Positions 39,611 through 53,493 of a DNA stretch of 64,000 nucleotides are shown here, one piece after another. Under the pieces are notes generated by a model. It had not been told where the DNA came from and made no database searches. It was given only the letters and a program-made list of their open reading frames with translations. Within the stretch, counting starts at the first letter, position 1. Every line of letters begins with the position of its first letter. The stretch lies in the NCBI RefSeq assembly GCF_050947335.1, contig NW_027473517.1, forward strand, positions 62,001 through 126,000, in the 5' to 3' direction. The position numbers and the translations under genes are program-made. This DNA comes from Megachile rotundata (Eukaryota; Arthropoda; Insecta; Hymenoptera; Megachilidae).

Positions 39611-42469
39611 TGGCTAATAATAAGAGTTAGATTGATAATAATAAGAGTAATAAGTATAGTAATTGTCGTTCTATCGATCATATCTGCATAATATGGTTAA
39701 TAATATGAGTTAGATTGATAATAATAAGAGTAATAAGTATAGTAATTGTCGTTATATCGATCATATAACCATAATATGGCTAATAGCATGAGATACATTG
39801 ATAATAATAAGAGTAATGAGTATAGTAATTGTCATTCTATCGATCATATCTGCATAATATGGTTAATAATATGAGTTAGATTGATAATAGTGAGTGTAAT
39901 AAATATAGTAATTGTCGTTCTATCGCTCATATAAGCACAATATGGCTAATAATATGAGTTAGATTGATAATAATAAGAGTAATAAGTATAGTAATTGTCG
40001 TTCTATCGATCATTTAAGCATAATATGGCGAATAATATGAGTTGGGTTGATAAAAATAAGAATAATAGGTATAGTAATTGTCGTTCTATCGATCATATAA
40101 GCATAATATGGCTAATAATATGAGTTAGGTTGATAATAACAAGTGTAATAAGTATAGTAAATGTCGTGCTATCGATCATATCTGCATAATATGGTTAATA
40201 ATATGAGTTAGATTGATAATAGTGAGTGTAATAAGTATAGTAATTGTCGTTCTGTCGATCATATTAGCATAATATGGTTAATAAAATGAGTTAGATTGAT
40301 AATACTAAGAGGAGTGAGTATAGTAATTGTCGTTCTATCGATCATATAAGCATAATATGGCTAATAATATGAGTTAGATTGATAATAATAAGAGTAATGA
40401 GTATAGTAATTGTAGTTCTATCGATCATATCTGCATAATATGGTTAATAATATGAGTTAGAATGATAATAATAAGAGTAATAAGTATAGTAATTGTCGTT
40501 CTATCGATCATATCTGCATAATATGGTTAATAATATGAGTTAGAATGATAATAATAAGAGTAATAAGTATAGTAATTGTCGTTCTATCGATCATATCTGC
40601 ATAATATGGTTTATAATATGAGTTAGATTGATAATAATGAGTGTAATAAGTATAGTGAATGTCGTTCTATCGATCATATCAGCATAATATGGGTAATAAT
40701 ATGAGTTGGATTGATAATAATAAGAGTAATGAGTATAGTAATAGTAGTTCTATCGATCATATAAGCATAATGTGGCTAATAATATGAGTCAGATTCATAA
40801 TAATAAGAGTAATAAGTATAGTAATTGTCGTTCTATCGATCATATAAGCATAATATGGCTAATAATATGAGTTAGATTTATAATAATAAGAGTAATAAGT
40901 ATAGTAATTGTCGTTCTATCGATCATATAAGCACAATATGGCTAATAATAAGAGTTAGATTGATAATAATAAGAGTAATAAGTATAGTAATTGTCGTTCT
41001 ATCGATCATATCTGCATAATATGGTTAATAATATGAGTTAGATTGATAATAATAAGAGTAATAAGTATAGTAATTGTCGTTATATCGATCATATAACCAT
41101 AATATGGCTAATAGCATGAGATAGATTGATAATAATAAGAGTAATGAGTATAGTAATTGTCATTCTATCGATCATATCTGCATAATATGGTTAATAATAT
41201 GAGTTAGATTTATAATAATAAGAGTAATAAGTATAGTAATTGTCGTTCTATCGATCATATAAGCATAATATGGCTAATAATATGAGTTAGAGTGATAATA
41301 CTAAGAGTAGTGAGTATAGTAATTCTCATTCTATCGATCATATAAGCATAATATGGCTAATAATATGAGTTAGATTGATAATAATAAGGGTAATAAGTAT
41401 AGTAATTGTCGTTCTCTCGATCATATAAGCATAATATGGCTAATAATATGAGTTAGATTGATAATACTAAGAGGAGTGAGTATAGTAATTGTCGTTCTAT
41501 CGATCATATAAGCATAATATGGCTAATAATATGAGATAGATTGATAATAATAAGAGTAATGAGTATAGTAATTGTAGTTCTATCGATCATATCTGCATAA
41601 TATGGTTAATAATATGAGTTAGAATGATAATAATAAGAGTAATAAGTATAGTAATTGTCGTTCTATCGATCATATCTGCATAGTATGGTTAATAATATGA
41701 GTTAGATTGATAATAGTGAGTGTAATAAGTACAGTGAATGTCGTTCTATCGATCATATCAGCATAATATGGGTAATAATATGAGTTGGATTGATAATAAT
41801 AAGAGTAATGAGTATAGTAATTGTAGTTCTATCGATCATATAAGCATAATGTGGCTAATAATATGAGTCAGATTCATAATAATAAGAGTAATAAGTATAG
41901 TAATTGTCGTTCTATCGATCATATAAGCATAATATGGCTAATAATGTGAGTTAGATTTATAATAATAAGAGTAATAAGTATAGTAATTGTCGTTCTATCG
42001 ATCATATAAGCACAATATGGCTAATAATATGAGTTAGATTGATAATAATAAGAGTAATAAGTATAGTAAATGTCGTGCTATCGATCATATCTGCATAATA
42101 TGGTTAATAATACGAGTTAGATTGATAATAGTGAGTGTAATAAATATAGTAATTGTCGTTCTATCGCTCATATAAGCACAATATGGTTAATAATATGAGT
42201 TAGATTGATAATAATAAGAGTAATAAGTATAGTAATTGTCGTTCTATCGATCATATAAGCACAATATGGTTAATAATATGAGTTAGATTGATAATAATAA
42301 GAGTAATAAGTATAGTAATTGTCGTTCTATCGATCATATATGCATAATATGGTTAATAATATGAGTTAGATTGATAATAGTGAGTGTAATAAGTATAGTG
42401 AATGTCGTTCTATCGATCATATCAGCATAATATGGCTAATAATATGAGTTAGATTTATAATAATAAGAG

Positions 42470-45400
42470 TAATAAGTATAGTAATTGTCGTTCTATCGAT
42501 CATATAAGCATAATATGGCTAATAATATGAGTTAGGTTGATAATAACAAGAGTAATAAGTATAGTAAATGTCGTGCTATCGATCATATCTGCATAATATG
42601 GTTAATAATATGAGTTAGATTGATAATAGTGAGTGTAATAAGTATAGTAATTGTCGTTCTGTCGATCATATTAGCATAATATGGTTAATAAAATGAGTTA
42701 GATTGATAATAATAAGAGTAATAAGTATAGTATTTGGCGTTCTATAGATCATATAAGCACAATATGGCTAATAATATAAGTTAGATTGATAATAATAAGA
42801 GTCATAAGTATAGTAATTGTCGTTCTATCGATCATATCTGCATAATATGGTTAATAATATGAGTTAGATTGATAATAATAGGAGTAATAAGTATAGTCAT
42901 TGTCGTTATATCGATCATATAACCATAATATGGCTAATAGCATGAGTTAGATTGATAATAATAAGAGTAATGAGTATAGTAGTTGTCGTTCTATCGATCA
43001 TATCCGCATAATATGGTTAATAATATGAGTTAGATTGATAATAGTGAGTGTAATAAATATAGTAATTGTCGTTCTATCGCTCATATAAGCACAATATGGT
43101 TAATAATATGAGTTAGATTGATAATAATAAGAGTAATAAGTATAGTAATTGTCGTTCTATCGATCATATATGCATAATATGGTTAATAATATGAGTTAGA
43201 TTGATAATAGTGAGTGTAATAAGTATAGTGAATGTCGTTCTATCGATCATATCAGCATAATATGGCTAATAATATGAGTTAGATTTATAATAATAAGAGT
43301 AATAAGTATAGTAATTGTCGTTCTATCGATCATATAAGCATAATATGGCTAATAATATGAGTTAGAGTGATAATACTAAGAGTAGTGAGTATAGTAATTC
43401 TCATTCTATCGATCATATAAGCATAATATGGCTAATAATATGAGTTAGATTGATAATAATAAGGGTAATAAGTATAGTAATTGTCGTTCTCTCGATCATA
43501 TAAGCATAATATGGCTAATAATATGAGTTAGATTGATAATACTAAGAGGAGTGAGTATAGTAATTGTCGTTCTATCGATCATATAAGCATAATATGGCTA
43601 ATAATATGAGTTAGATTGATAATAATAAGAGTAATGAGTATAGGTAATTGTAGTTCTATCGATCATATCTGCATAATATGGTTAATAATATGAGTTAGAA
43701 TGATAATAATAAGAGTAATAAGTATAGTAATTGTCGTTCTATCGACCATATCTGCATAATATGGTTTATAATATGAGTTAGATTGATAATAGTGAGTGTA
43801 ATAAGTATAGTGAATGTCGTTCTATCGATCATATCAGCATAATATGGGTAATAATATGAGTTGGATTGATAATAATAAGAGTAATGAGTATAGTAATAGT
43901 AGTTCTATCGATCATATAAGCATAATGTGGCTAATAATATGAGTCAGATTCATAATAATAAGAGTAATTAGTATAGTAATTGTCGTTCTATCGATCATAT
44001 AAGCATAATATGGCTAATAATATGAGTTAGATTTATAATAATAAGAGTAATAAGTATAGTAATTGTCGTTATATCGATCATATAAGCACAATATGGCTAA
44101 TAATAAGAGTTAGATTGATAATAATAAGAGTAATAAGTATAGTAATTGTCGTTCTATCGATCATATCTGCATAATATGGTTAATAATATGAGTTAGATTG
44201 ATAATAATAAGAGTAATAAGTATAGTAATTGTCGTTATATCGATCATATAACCATAATATGGCTAATAGCATGAGATACATTGATAATAATAAGAGTAAT
44301 GAGTATAGTAATTGTCATTCTATCGATCATATCTGCATAATATGGTTAATAATATGAGTTAGATTGATAATAGTGAGTGTAATAAATATAGTAATTGTCG
44401 TTCTATCGCTCATATAAGCACAATATGGCTAATAATATGAGTTAGATTGATAATAATAAGAGTAATAAGTATAGTAATTGTCGTTCTATCGATCATTTAA
44501 GCATAATATGGCGAATAATATGAGTTGGGTTGATAAAAATAAGAATAATAGGTATAGTAATTGTCGTTCTATCGATCATATAAACATAATATGGCTAATA
44601 ATATGAGTTAGGTTGATAATAACAAGTGTAATAAGTATAGTAAATGTCGTGCTATCGATCATATCTGCATAATATGGTTAATAATATGAGTTAGATTGAT
44701 AATAGTGAGTGTAATAAGTATAGTAATTGTCGTTCTGTCGATCATATTAGCATAATATGGTTAATAAAATGAGTTAGATTGATAATACTAAGAGGAGTGA
44801 GTATAGTAATTGTCGTTCTATCGATCATATAAGCATAATATGGCTAATAATATGAGTTAGATTGATAATAATAAGAGTAATGAGTATAGTAATTGTAGTT
44901 CTATCGATCATATCTGCATAATATGGTTAATAATATGAGTTAGAATGATAATAATAAGAGTAATAAGTATAGTAATTGTCGTTCTATCGATCATATCTGC
45001 ATAATATGGTTAATAATATGAGTTAGAATGATAATAATAAGAGTAATAAGTATAGTAATTGTCGTTCTATCGATCATATCTGCATAATATGGTTTATAAT
45101 ATGAGTTAGATTGATAATAATGAGTGTAATAAGTATAGTGAATGTCGTTCTATCGATCATATCAGCATAATATGGGTAATAATATGAGTTGGATTGATAA
45201 TAATAAGAGTAATGAGTATAGTAATAGTAGTTCTATCGATCATATAAGCATAATGTGGCTAATAATATGAGTCAGATTCATAATAATAAGAGTAATAAGT
45301 ATAGTAATTGTCGTTCTATCGATCATATAAGCATAATATGGCTAATAATATGAGTTAGATTTATAATAATAAGAGTAATAAGTATAGTAATTGTCGTTCT

Positions 45401-46739
45401 ATCGATCATATAAGCACAATATGGCTAATAATAAGAGTTAGATTGATAATAATAAGAGTAATAAGTATAGTAATTGTCGTTCTATCGATCATATCTGCAT
45501 AATATGGTTAATAATATGAGTTAGATTGATAATAATAAGAGTAATAAGTATAGTAATTGTCGTTATATCGATCATATAACCATAATATGGCTAATAGCAT
45601 GAGATAGATTGATAATAATAAGAGTAATGAGTATAGTAATTGTCATTCTATCGATCATATCTGCATAATATGGTTAATAATATGAGTTAGATTTATAATA
45701 ATAAGAGTAATAAGTATAGTAATTGTCGTTCTATCGATCATATAAGCATAATATGGCTAATAATATGAGTTAGAGTGATAATACTAAGAGTAGTGAGTAT
45801 AGTAATTCTCATTCTATCGATCATATAAGCATAATATGGCTAATAATATGAGTTAGATTGATAATAATAAGGGTAATAAGTATAGTAATTGTCGTTCTCT
45901 CGATCATATAAGCATAATATGGCTAATAATATGAGTTAGATTGATAATACTAAGAGGAGTGAGTATAGTAATTGTCGTTCTATCGATCATATAAGCATAA
46001 TATGGCTAATAATATGAGATAGATTGATAATAATAAGAGTAATGAGTATAGTAATTGTAGTTCTATCGATCATATCTGCATAATATGGTTAATAATATGA
46101 GTTAGAATGATAATAATAAGAGTAATAAGTATAGTAATTGTCGTTCTATCGATCATATCTGCATAGTATGGTTAATAATATGAGTTAGATTGATAATAGT
46201 GAGTGTAATAAGTACAGTGAATGTCGTTCTATCGATCATATCAGCATAATATGGGTAATAATATGAGTTGGATTGATAATAATAAGAGTAATGAGTATAG
46301 TAATTGTAGTTCTATCGATCATATAAGCATAATGTGGCTAATAATATGAGTCAGATTCATAATAATAAGAGTAATAAGTATAGTAATTGTCGTTCTATCG
46401 ATCATATAAGCATAATATGGCTAATAATGTGAGTTAGATTTATAATAATAAGAGTAATAAGTATAGTAATTGTCGTTCTATCGATCATATAAGCACAATA
46501 TGGCTAATAATATGAGTTAGATTGATAATAATAAGAGTAATAAGTATAGTAAATGTCGTGCTATCGATCATATCTGCATAATATGGTTAATAATATGAGT
46601 TAGATTGATAATAGTGAGTGTAATAAATATAGTAATTGTCGTTCTATCGCTCATATAAGCACAATATGGTTAATAATATGAGTTAGATTGATAATAATAA
46701 GAGTAATAAGTATAGTAATTGTCGTTCTATCGATCATAT
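42470..46739 (+). repeat. 54-monomer tandem block, copy 2
   Basis: This is the second copy of 37987-42256. Private differences seen include ATATAAACATAAT near 44581 against ATATAAGCATAAT, and TAATATGAG near 46592 against TAATACGAG near 42108. The match ends at 46739; then this copy runs CATATCTGC where copy 1 runs CATATAAGC. Ordinary monomers (ATCTGC, ATAACC, GCTC and ATATGC types) fill 46740-47084. Confidence 0.88.
43577..43660 (+). repeat. 84-bp monomer with an extra G (copy 2)
   Basis: GATC starts at 43577 and the next at 43661, with TATAGGTAATTG at about 43640. It is the duplicate of the insertion in 39094-39177. With the other indels it accounts fully for the +2 phase at the end of the window. 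Confidence 0.9.
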
Positions 46740-47084
46740 CTGCATAATATGGTTAATAATATGAGTTAGATTGATAATAATAAGAGTAATAAGTATAGTA
46801 ATTGTCGTTATATCGATCATATAACCATAATATGGCTAATAGCATGAGTTAGATTGATAATAATAAGAGTAATGAGTATAGTAATTGTCGTTCTATCGAT
46901 CATATCTGCATAATATGGTTAATAATATGAGTTAGATTGATAATAGTGAGTGTAATAAATATAGTAATTGTCGTTCTATCGCTCATATAAGCACAATATG
47001 GTTAATAATATGAGTTAGATTGATAATAATAAGAGTAATAAGTATAGTAATTGTCGTTCTATCGATCATATATGCATAATATGG

Positions 47085-47748
47085 TTAATAATATGAGTTA
47101 GATTGATAATAATAAGTGTAATAAGTATAGTAATTGTCGTTCTATCGATCATATAAGCATAATATGGCTAATAATATGAGTTAGATTGATAATAGTGAGT
47201 GTAATAAGTATAGTGAATGTCGTTCTATCGATCATATCAGCATAATATGGGTAATAATATGAGTTGGATTGATAATAATAAGAGCAATGAGTATAGTAAT
47301 TGTAGTTCTAACGATCATATAAGCATAATATGGCTAATAATATGAGTCAGATTCATAAAAATAAGAGTAATAAGTATAGTAGTTGTCGTTCTATCGATCA
47401 TTTAAGCATAATATGGCGAATAATATGAGTTGGGTTGATAAAAATAAGAATAATAAGTATAGTAATTGTCGTTCTATCGATCATATCAGCATAATATGGT
47501 TAATAATATGAGTTAGAATGATAATAATAAGAGTAATAAGTATAGTAATTGTCGTTCTATCGATCATATCTGCATAATATGGTTAATAATATGAGTTAGA
47601 TTGATAATAATAAGAGTAATAAGTATAGTAATTGTCGTTATATCGATCATATAACCATAATATGGCTAATAGCATGAGTTAGATTGATAATAATAAGAGT
47701 AATGAGTATAGTAATTGTCGTTCTATCGATCATATCTGCATAATATGG
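47085..47748 (+). repeat. 8-monomer tandem unit, copy 1 (664 bp)
   Basis: This unit is followed directly by a second copy at 47749-48412, with offset 664 = 8 x 83. AGAGCAATGAG lies at 47281 and 47945. Copy 1 has TTCTAACGATC near 47305-47315, also seen near 62661-62671, where copy 2 has TTCTATCGATC. It ends with GGCTAAT, matching the start of copy 2. Confidence 0.83.
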
Positions 47749-48412
47749 CTAATAATATGAGTTAGATTGATAATAATAAGTGTAATAAGTATAGTAATTG
47801 TCGTTCTATAGATCATATAAGCATAATATGGCTAATAATATGAGTTAGATTGATAATAGTGAGTGTAATAAGTATAGTGAATGTCGTTCTATCGATCATA
47901 TCAGCATAATATGGGTAATAATATGAGTTGGATTGATAATAATAAGAGCAATGAGTATAGTAATTGTAGTTCTATCGATCATATAAGCATAATATGGCTA
48001 ATAATATGAGTCAGATTCATAATAATAAGAGTAATAAGTATAGTAGTTGTCGTTCTATCGATCATTTAAGCATAATATGGCGAATAATATGAGTTGGGTT
48101 GATAAAAATAAGAATAATAAGAATAGTAATTGTCGTTCTATCGATCATATCAGCATAATATGGTTAATAATATGAGTTAGAATGATAATAATAAGAGTAA
48201 TAAGTATAGTAATTGTCGTTCTATCGATCATATCTGCATAATATGGTTAATAATATGAGTTAGATTGATAATAATAAGAGTAATAAGTATAGTAATTGTC
48301 GTTATATCGATCATATAACCATAATATGGCCAATAGCATGAGTTAGATTGATAATAATAAGAGTAATGAGTATAGTAATTGTCGTTCTATCGATCATATC
48401 TGCATAATATGG
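47749..48412 (+). repeat. 8-monomer tandem unit, copy 2 (664 bp)
   Basis: This is the second copy of 47085-47748. Private changes include CTATAGATC near 47806 and GGCCAATAG near 48329. The latter is shared with 53641, the start of the 64-monomer-offset relationship, so that duplication came after this change. Confidence 0.8.
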
Positions 48413-51400
48413 TTAATAATATGAGTTAGATTGATAATAGTGATTGTAATAAATATAGTAATTGTCGTTCTATCGCTCATATAAGCACAATATGGTTAAT
48501 AATATGAGTTAGATTGATAATAATAAGAGTAATAAGTATAGTAATTGTCGTTCTATCGATCATATATGCATAATATGGTTAATAATATGAGTTAGATTGA
48601 TAATAGTGAGTGTAATAAGTATAGTGAATGTCGTTCTATCGATCATATCAGCATAATATGGGTAATAATATGAGTAGGATTGATAATAATAAGAGTAATG
48701 AGTATAGTGATTGTAGTTCTATCGATCATATCTGCATAATATGGTTAATAATATGAGTTAGATTGATAATAATAAGAGTAATAAGTATAGTATTTGTCGT
48801 TCTATCGATCATATAAGCATAATATGGCTAATAATATGAGTTAGATTTATAATAATAAGAGTAATAAGTATAGTAATTGTCGTTCTATCGATCATTTAAG
48901 CATAATATGGCTAATAATATTAGTCAGATTGGTAATAATAACAGTAATAAGTATAGTAATTGTCGTTCTATCGACAATATAAGCATAATATGGCTAATAA
49001 TATGAGTTAGATTGATAATACTAAGAGTAGTGAGTATAGTAATTCTCGTTCTATCGATCATATAAGCATAATATGGCTAATAATATGAGTTAGATTGATA
49101 ATAATAAGAGTAATGAGTATAGTAATTGTAGTTCTATCGATCATTTATGCATAATATGGCTAATAATATGAGTTAGATTGATAATAATAAGAGTAATAAG
49201 TATAGTAATTGTCGTTATATCGATCATATAACCATAATATGGCTAATAGCATGAGTTAGATTGATAATAATAAGAGTAATGAGTATAGTAATTGACGTTC
49301 TATCGATCATATCTGCATAATATGGTTAATAATATGAGTTGGGTTGATAAAGATAAGAATAATAAGTATAGTAATTGTCGTTCTATCGATCATATAAGCA
49401 TAATATGGCTAATAATATGAGTTAGGTTGATAATAACAAGAGTAATAAGTATAGTAAATGTCGTTCTATCGATCATTTAAGCATAATATGGCGAATAATA
49501 TGAGTTGGGTTGATAAAAATAAGAATAATAAGTATAGTAATTGTCGTTCTATCGATCATATAAGCATAATATGGTTAATAATATGAGTTAGGTTGATAAT
49601 AACAAGAGTAATAAGTAGAGTAAATGTCGTGCTATCGATCATATCTGCATAATATGGTTAATAATATGAGTTAGATTGATAATAGTGAGTGTAATAAGTA
49701 TAGTAATTGTCGTTCTGTCGATCATATTAGCATAATATGGTTAATAAAATGAGTTAGATTGATAACAATAAGAGTAATAAGTATAGTATTTGGCGTTCTA
49801 TCGATCATATAAGCACAATATGGCTAATAATATAAGTTAGATTGATAATAATAAGAGTCATAAGTATAGTAATTGTCGTTCTATCGATCATATCTGCATA
49901 ATATGGTTAATAATATGAGTTAGATTGATAATAATAGGAGTAATAAGTATAGTCATTGTCGTTATATCGATCATATAACCATAATATGGCTAATAGCATG
50001 AGTTAGATTGATAATAATAAGAGTAATGAGTATAGTAATTGTCGTTCTATCGATCATATCCGCATAATATGGTTAATAATATGAGTTAGATTGATAATAG
50101 TGAGTGTAATAAATATAGTAATTGTCGTTCTATCGCTCATATAAGCACAATATGGTTAATAATATGAGTTAGATTGATAATACTAAGAGGAGTGAGTATA
50201 GTAATTGTCGTTCTATCGATCATATTAGCATAATATGGCTAATAATATGAGTTAGATTGATAATAATAGGAGTAATGAGTATAGTAATTGTAGTTCTATC
50301 GATCATATCTGCATAATATGGTTAATAATATGAGTTAGAATGATAATAATAAGAGTAATAAGTATAGTAATTGTCGTTCTATCGATCATATCTGCATAAT
50401 ATGGTTTATAATATGAGTTAGATTGATAATAGTGAGTGTAATAAGTATAGTGAATGTCGTTCTATCGATCATATCAGCATAATATGGGTAATAATATGAG
50501 TTGGATTGATAATAATAAGAGTAATGAGTATAGTAATAGTAGTTCTATCGATCATATAAGCATAATGTGGCTAATAATATGAGTCAGATTCATAATAATA
50601 AGAGTAATAAGTATAGTAATTGTCGTTCTATCGATCATATAAGCATAATATGGCTAATAATATGAGTTAGATTTATAATAATAAGAGTAATAAGTATAGT
50701 AATTGTCGTTCTATCGATCATATAAGCACAATATGGCTAATAATAAGAGTTAGATTGATAATAATAAGAGTAATAAGTATAGTAATTGTCGTTCTATCGA
50801 TCATATCTGCATAATATGGTTAATAATATGAGTTAGATTGATAATAATAAGAGTAATAAGTATAGTAATTGTCGTTATATCGATCATATAACCATAATAT
50901 GGCTAATAGCATGAGATAGATTGATAATAATAAGAGTAATGAGTATAGTAATTGTCATTCTATCGATCATATCTGCATAATATGGTTAATAATATGAGTT
51001 AGATTGATAATAGTGAGTGTAATAAATATAGTAATTGTCGTTCTATCGCTCATATAAGCACAATATGGTTAATAATATGAGTTAGATTGATAATAATAAG
51101 AGTAATAAGTATAGTAATTGTCGTTCTATCGATCATATATGCATAATATGGTTAATAATATGAGTTAGATTGATAATAGTGAGTGTAATAAGTATAGTGA
51201 ATGTCGTTCTATCGATCATATCAGCATAATATGGCTAATAATATGAGTTAGATTCATAATAATAAGAGTAATAAGTATAGTAATTGTCGTTCTATCGATC
51301 ATATAAGCATAATATGGCTAATAATATGAGTTAGAGTGATAATACTAAGAGTAGTGAGTATAGTAATTCTCATTCTATCGATCATATAAGCATAATATGG

Positions 51401-51430
51401 CTAATAATATGAGTTAGATTGATAATAATA
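48182..51430 (+). repeat. 39-monomer block shared with 53494-56825 (copy 1)
   Basis: The offset is 5312 bp (64 x 83) at GGCCAATAG (48331 and 53643) and 5395 bp (65 x 83) at ATTTGGCG (49788 and 55183). Copy 1 has therefore lost one monomer, near 48710, where AGGATTGATAATAATAAG is followed directly by a GTGATTGTAG ending. AATTGACGTTC (49290 and 54685) and GATAAAGATAAG are further shared tags. Confidence 0.83.
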
Positions 51431-52825
51431 AGGGTAATAAGTATAGTAATTGTCGTTCTCTCGATCATATAAGCATAATATGGCTAATAATATGAGTTAG
51501 ATTGATAATACTAAGAGGAGTGAGTATAGTAATTGTCGTTCTATCGATCATATAAGCATAATATGACTAATAATATGAGTTAGATTGATAATAATAAGAG
51601 TAATGAGTATAGTAATTGTAGTTCTATCGATCATATCTGCATAGTATGGTTAATAATATGAGTTAGATTGATAATAGTGAGTGTAGTAAGTATAGTGAAT
51701 GTCGTTCTATCGATCATATCAGCATAATATGGGTAATAATATGAGTTGGATTGATAATAATAAGAGTAATGAGTATAGTAATTGTAGTTCTATCGATCAT
51801 TTAAGCATGATATGGCTAATAATATGAGTTAGATTGATAATAATAACAGTAATAAGTATAGTAATTGTCGTTCTATCGATAATATAAGCATAATATGGCT
51901 AATAATATGAGTTAGATTGATAATAATAAGAGTAATGAGTATAGTAATTGTAGTTCTATCGATCATTTAAGCATAATATGGCTAATAATACGAGTTAGAT
52001 TGATAATAATAAGAGTAATGAGCATAGTGATTGTAGTTCTATCGATCATATCTGCATAATATGGTTAATAATATGAGTTAGATTGATAATAATAAGAGTA
52101 ATAAGTATAGTATTTGTCGTTCTATCGATCATATAAGCATAATATGGCTAATAATATGAGTTAGATTGATAATAATAAGAGTAATAAGTATAGTAATTGT
52201 CGTTCTATCGATCATTTAAGCATAATATGGCTAATAATATGAGTCAGATTGATAATAATAACAGTAATAAGTATAGTAATTGTCGTTCTATCGATAATAT
52301 AAGCATAATATGCCTAATAATATGAGTTAAATTGATAAAACTAAGAGTAGTGAGTATAGTAATTCTCGTTCTATCGATCACATAAGCATAATATGGCTAA
52401 TAATATGAGTTAGATTGATAATAATAAGAGTAATAAGTATAGTAATTGTCGTTCTATCGATCATATAAGCATAATATGGCTAATAATATGAGTTAGATTG
52501 AGAATACTAAGAGTAGTGAGTATAGTAATTCTCGTTCTATCGATCATATAAGCATAATATGGCTAATAATATGAGTTAGATTGATAATAATAAGAGTAAT
52601 GAGTATAGTAATTGTAGTTCTATCGATCATTTAAGCATAATATGGCTAATAATATGAGTTAGATTGATAATAATAACAGTAATAAGTATAGTAATTGTCG
52701 TTCTATCGCTCATATAAGCACAATATGGCTAATAATATGAGTCAGATTCATAATAATAGGAGTAATAAGTATAGTAGTTGTCGTTCTATCGATCATTTAA
52801 GCATAATATGGCGAATAATATGAGT
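51431..52825 (+). repeat. 17-monomer block shared with 57241-59631
   Basis: This block matches 57241 onward at 5810 bp (70 x 83), and after the extra 12 monomers there, at 6806 bp (82 x 83; GTTCTATCG at 52451 and 59257). Shared tags are AAGCATGATATGG and the monomer that keeps GATAATATAAGC with GGCTAAT. It ends in a chimeric unit near 52825, where GGCGAATAATATGAG runs into TTAGATTGATAATAATAGG. Confidence 0.8.
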
Positions 52826-52834
52826 TAGATTGAT

Positions 52835-53166
52835 AATAATAGGAGTAATGAGTATAGTAATTGTAGTTCTATCGATCATATCTGCATAATATGGTTAATA
52901 ATATGAGTTAGAATGATAATAATAAGAGTAATAAGTATAGTAATTGTCGTTCTATCGATCATATAAGCACAATATGGCTAATAATATGAGTTAGATTGAT
53001 AATAATAGGAGTAATGAGTATAGTAATTGTAGTTCTATCGATCATATCTGCATAATATGGTTAATAATATTAGTTAGAATGATAATAATAAGAGTAATAA
53101 GTATAGTAATTGTCGTTCTATCGATCATATCTGCATAATATGGTTTATAATATGAGTTAGATTGAT
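52835..53166 (+). repeat. Local two-monomer (166-bp) repeat
   Basis: The pair of monomers around AATAGGAGTAATGAG, ATCTGC and GTTAGAATGATAAT occurs twice, 166 bp apart; AGGAGTAATG is at 52841 and 53007. This is the shortest recent duplication I could see. It lies next to the chimeric junction near 52825, suggesting a local cluster of rearrangements. The left and right edges are approximate. Confidence 0.6.
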
Positions 53167-53493
53167 AATAGTGAGTGTAATAAGTATAGTGAATGTCGTT
53201 CTATCGATCATATCAGCATAATATGGGTAATAATATGAGTTGGATTGATAATAATAAGAGTAATGAGTATAGTAATAGTAGTTCTATCGATCATATAAGC
53301 ATAATGTGGCTAATAATATGAGTCAGATTCATAATAATAAGAGTAATAAGTATAGTAATTGTCGTTCTATCGATCATATAAGCATAATATGGCTAATAAT
53401 ATGAGTTAGATTTATAATAATAAGAGTAATAAGTATAGTAATTGTCGTTCTATCGATCATATAAGCACAATATGGCTAATAATAAGAGTTAGA

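Larger units (their letters stand above)
37987..42256 (+). repeat. 54-monomer tandem block, copy 1
   Basis: About 4270 bp matches 42470-46739 at an offset of 4483 bp, which is 54 x 83 plus 1. The extra base is the insertion in monomer 39094-39177, repeated in 43577-43660. Other shared rare tags are ATCGACCATATC, GAGTAATTAG, AGCATGAGATACATTG, AATAATAGGTATAG, AACAAGTGTAATAAG and AAGTACAGTGAATG. The 213 bases between the copies (42257-42469) are further monomers of the GCAC and ATATGC types. I saw only scattered substitutions between the copies. Confidence 0.88.
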
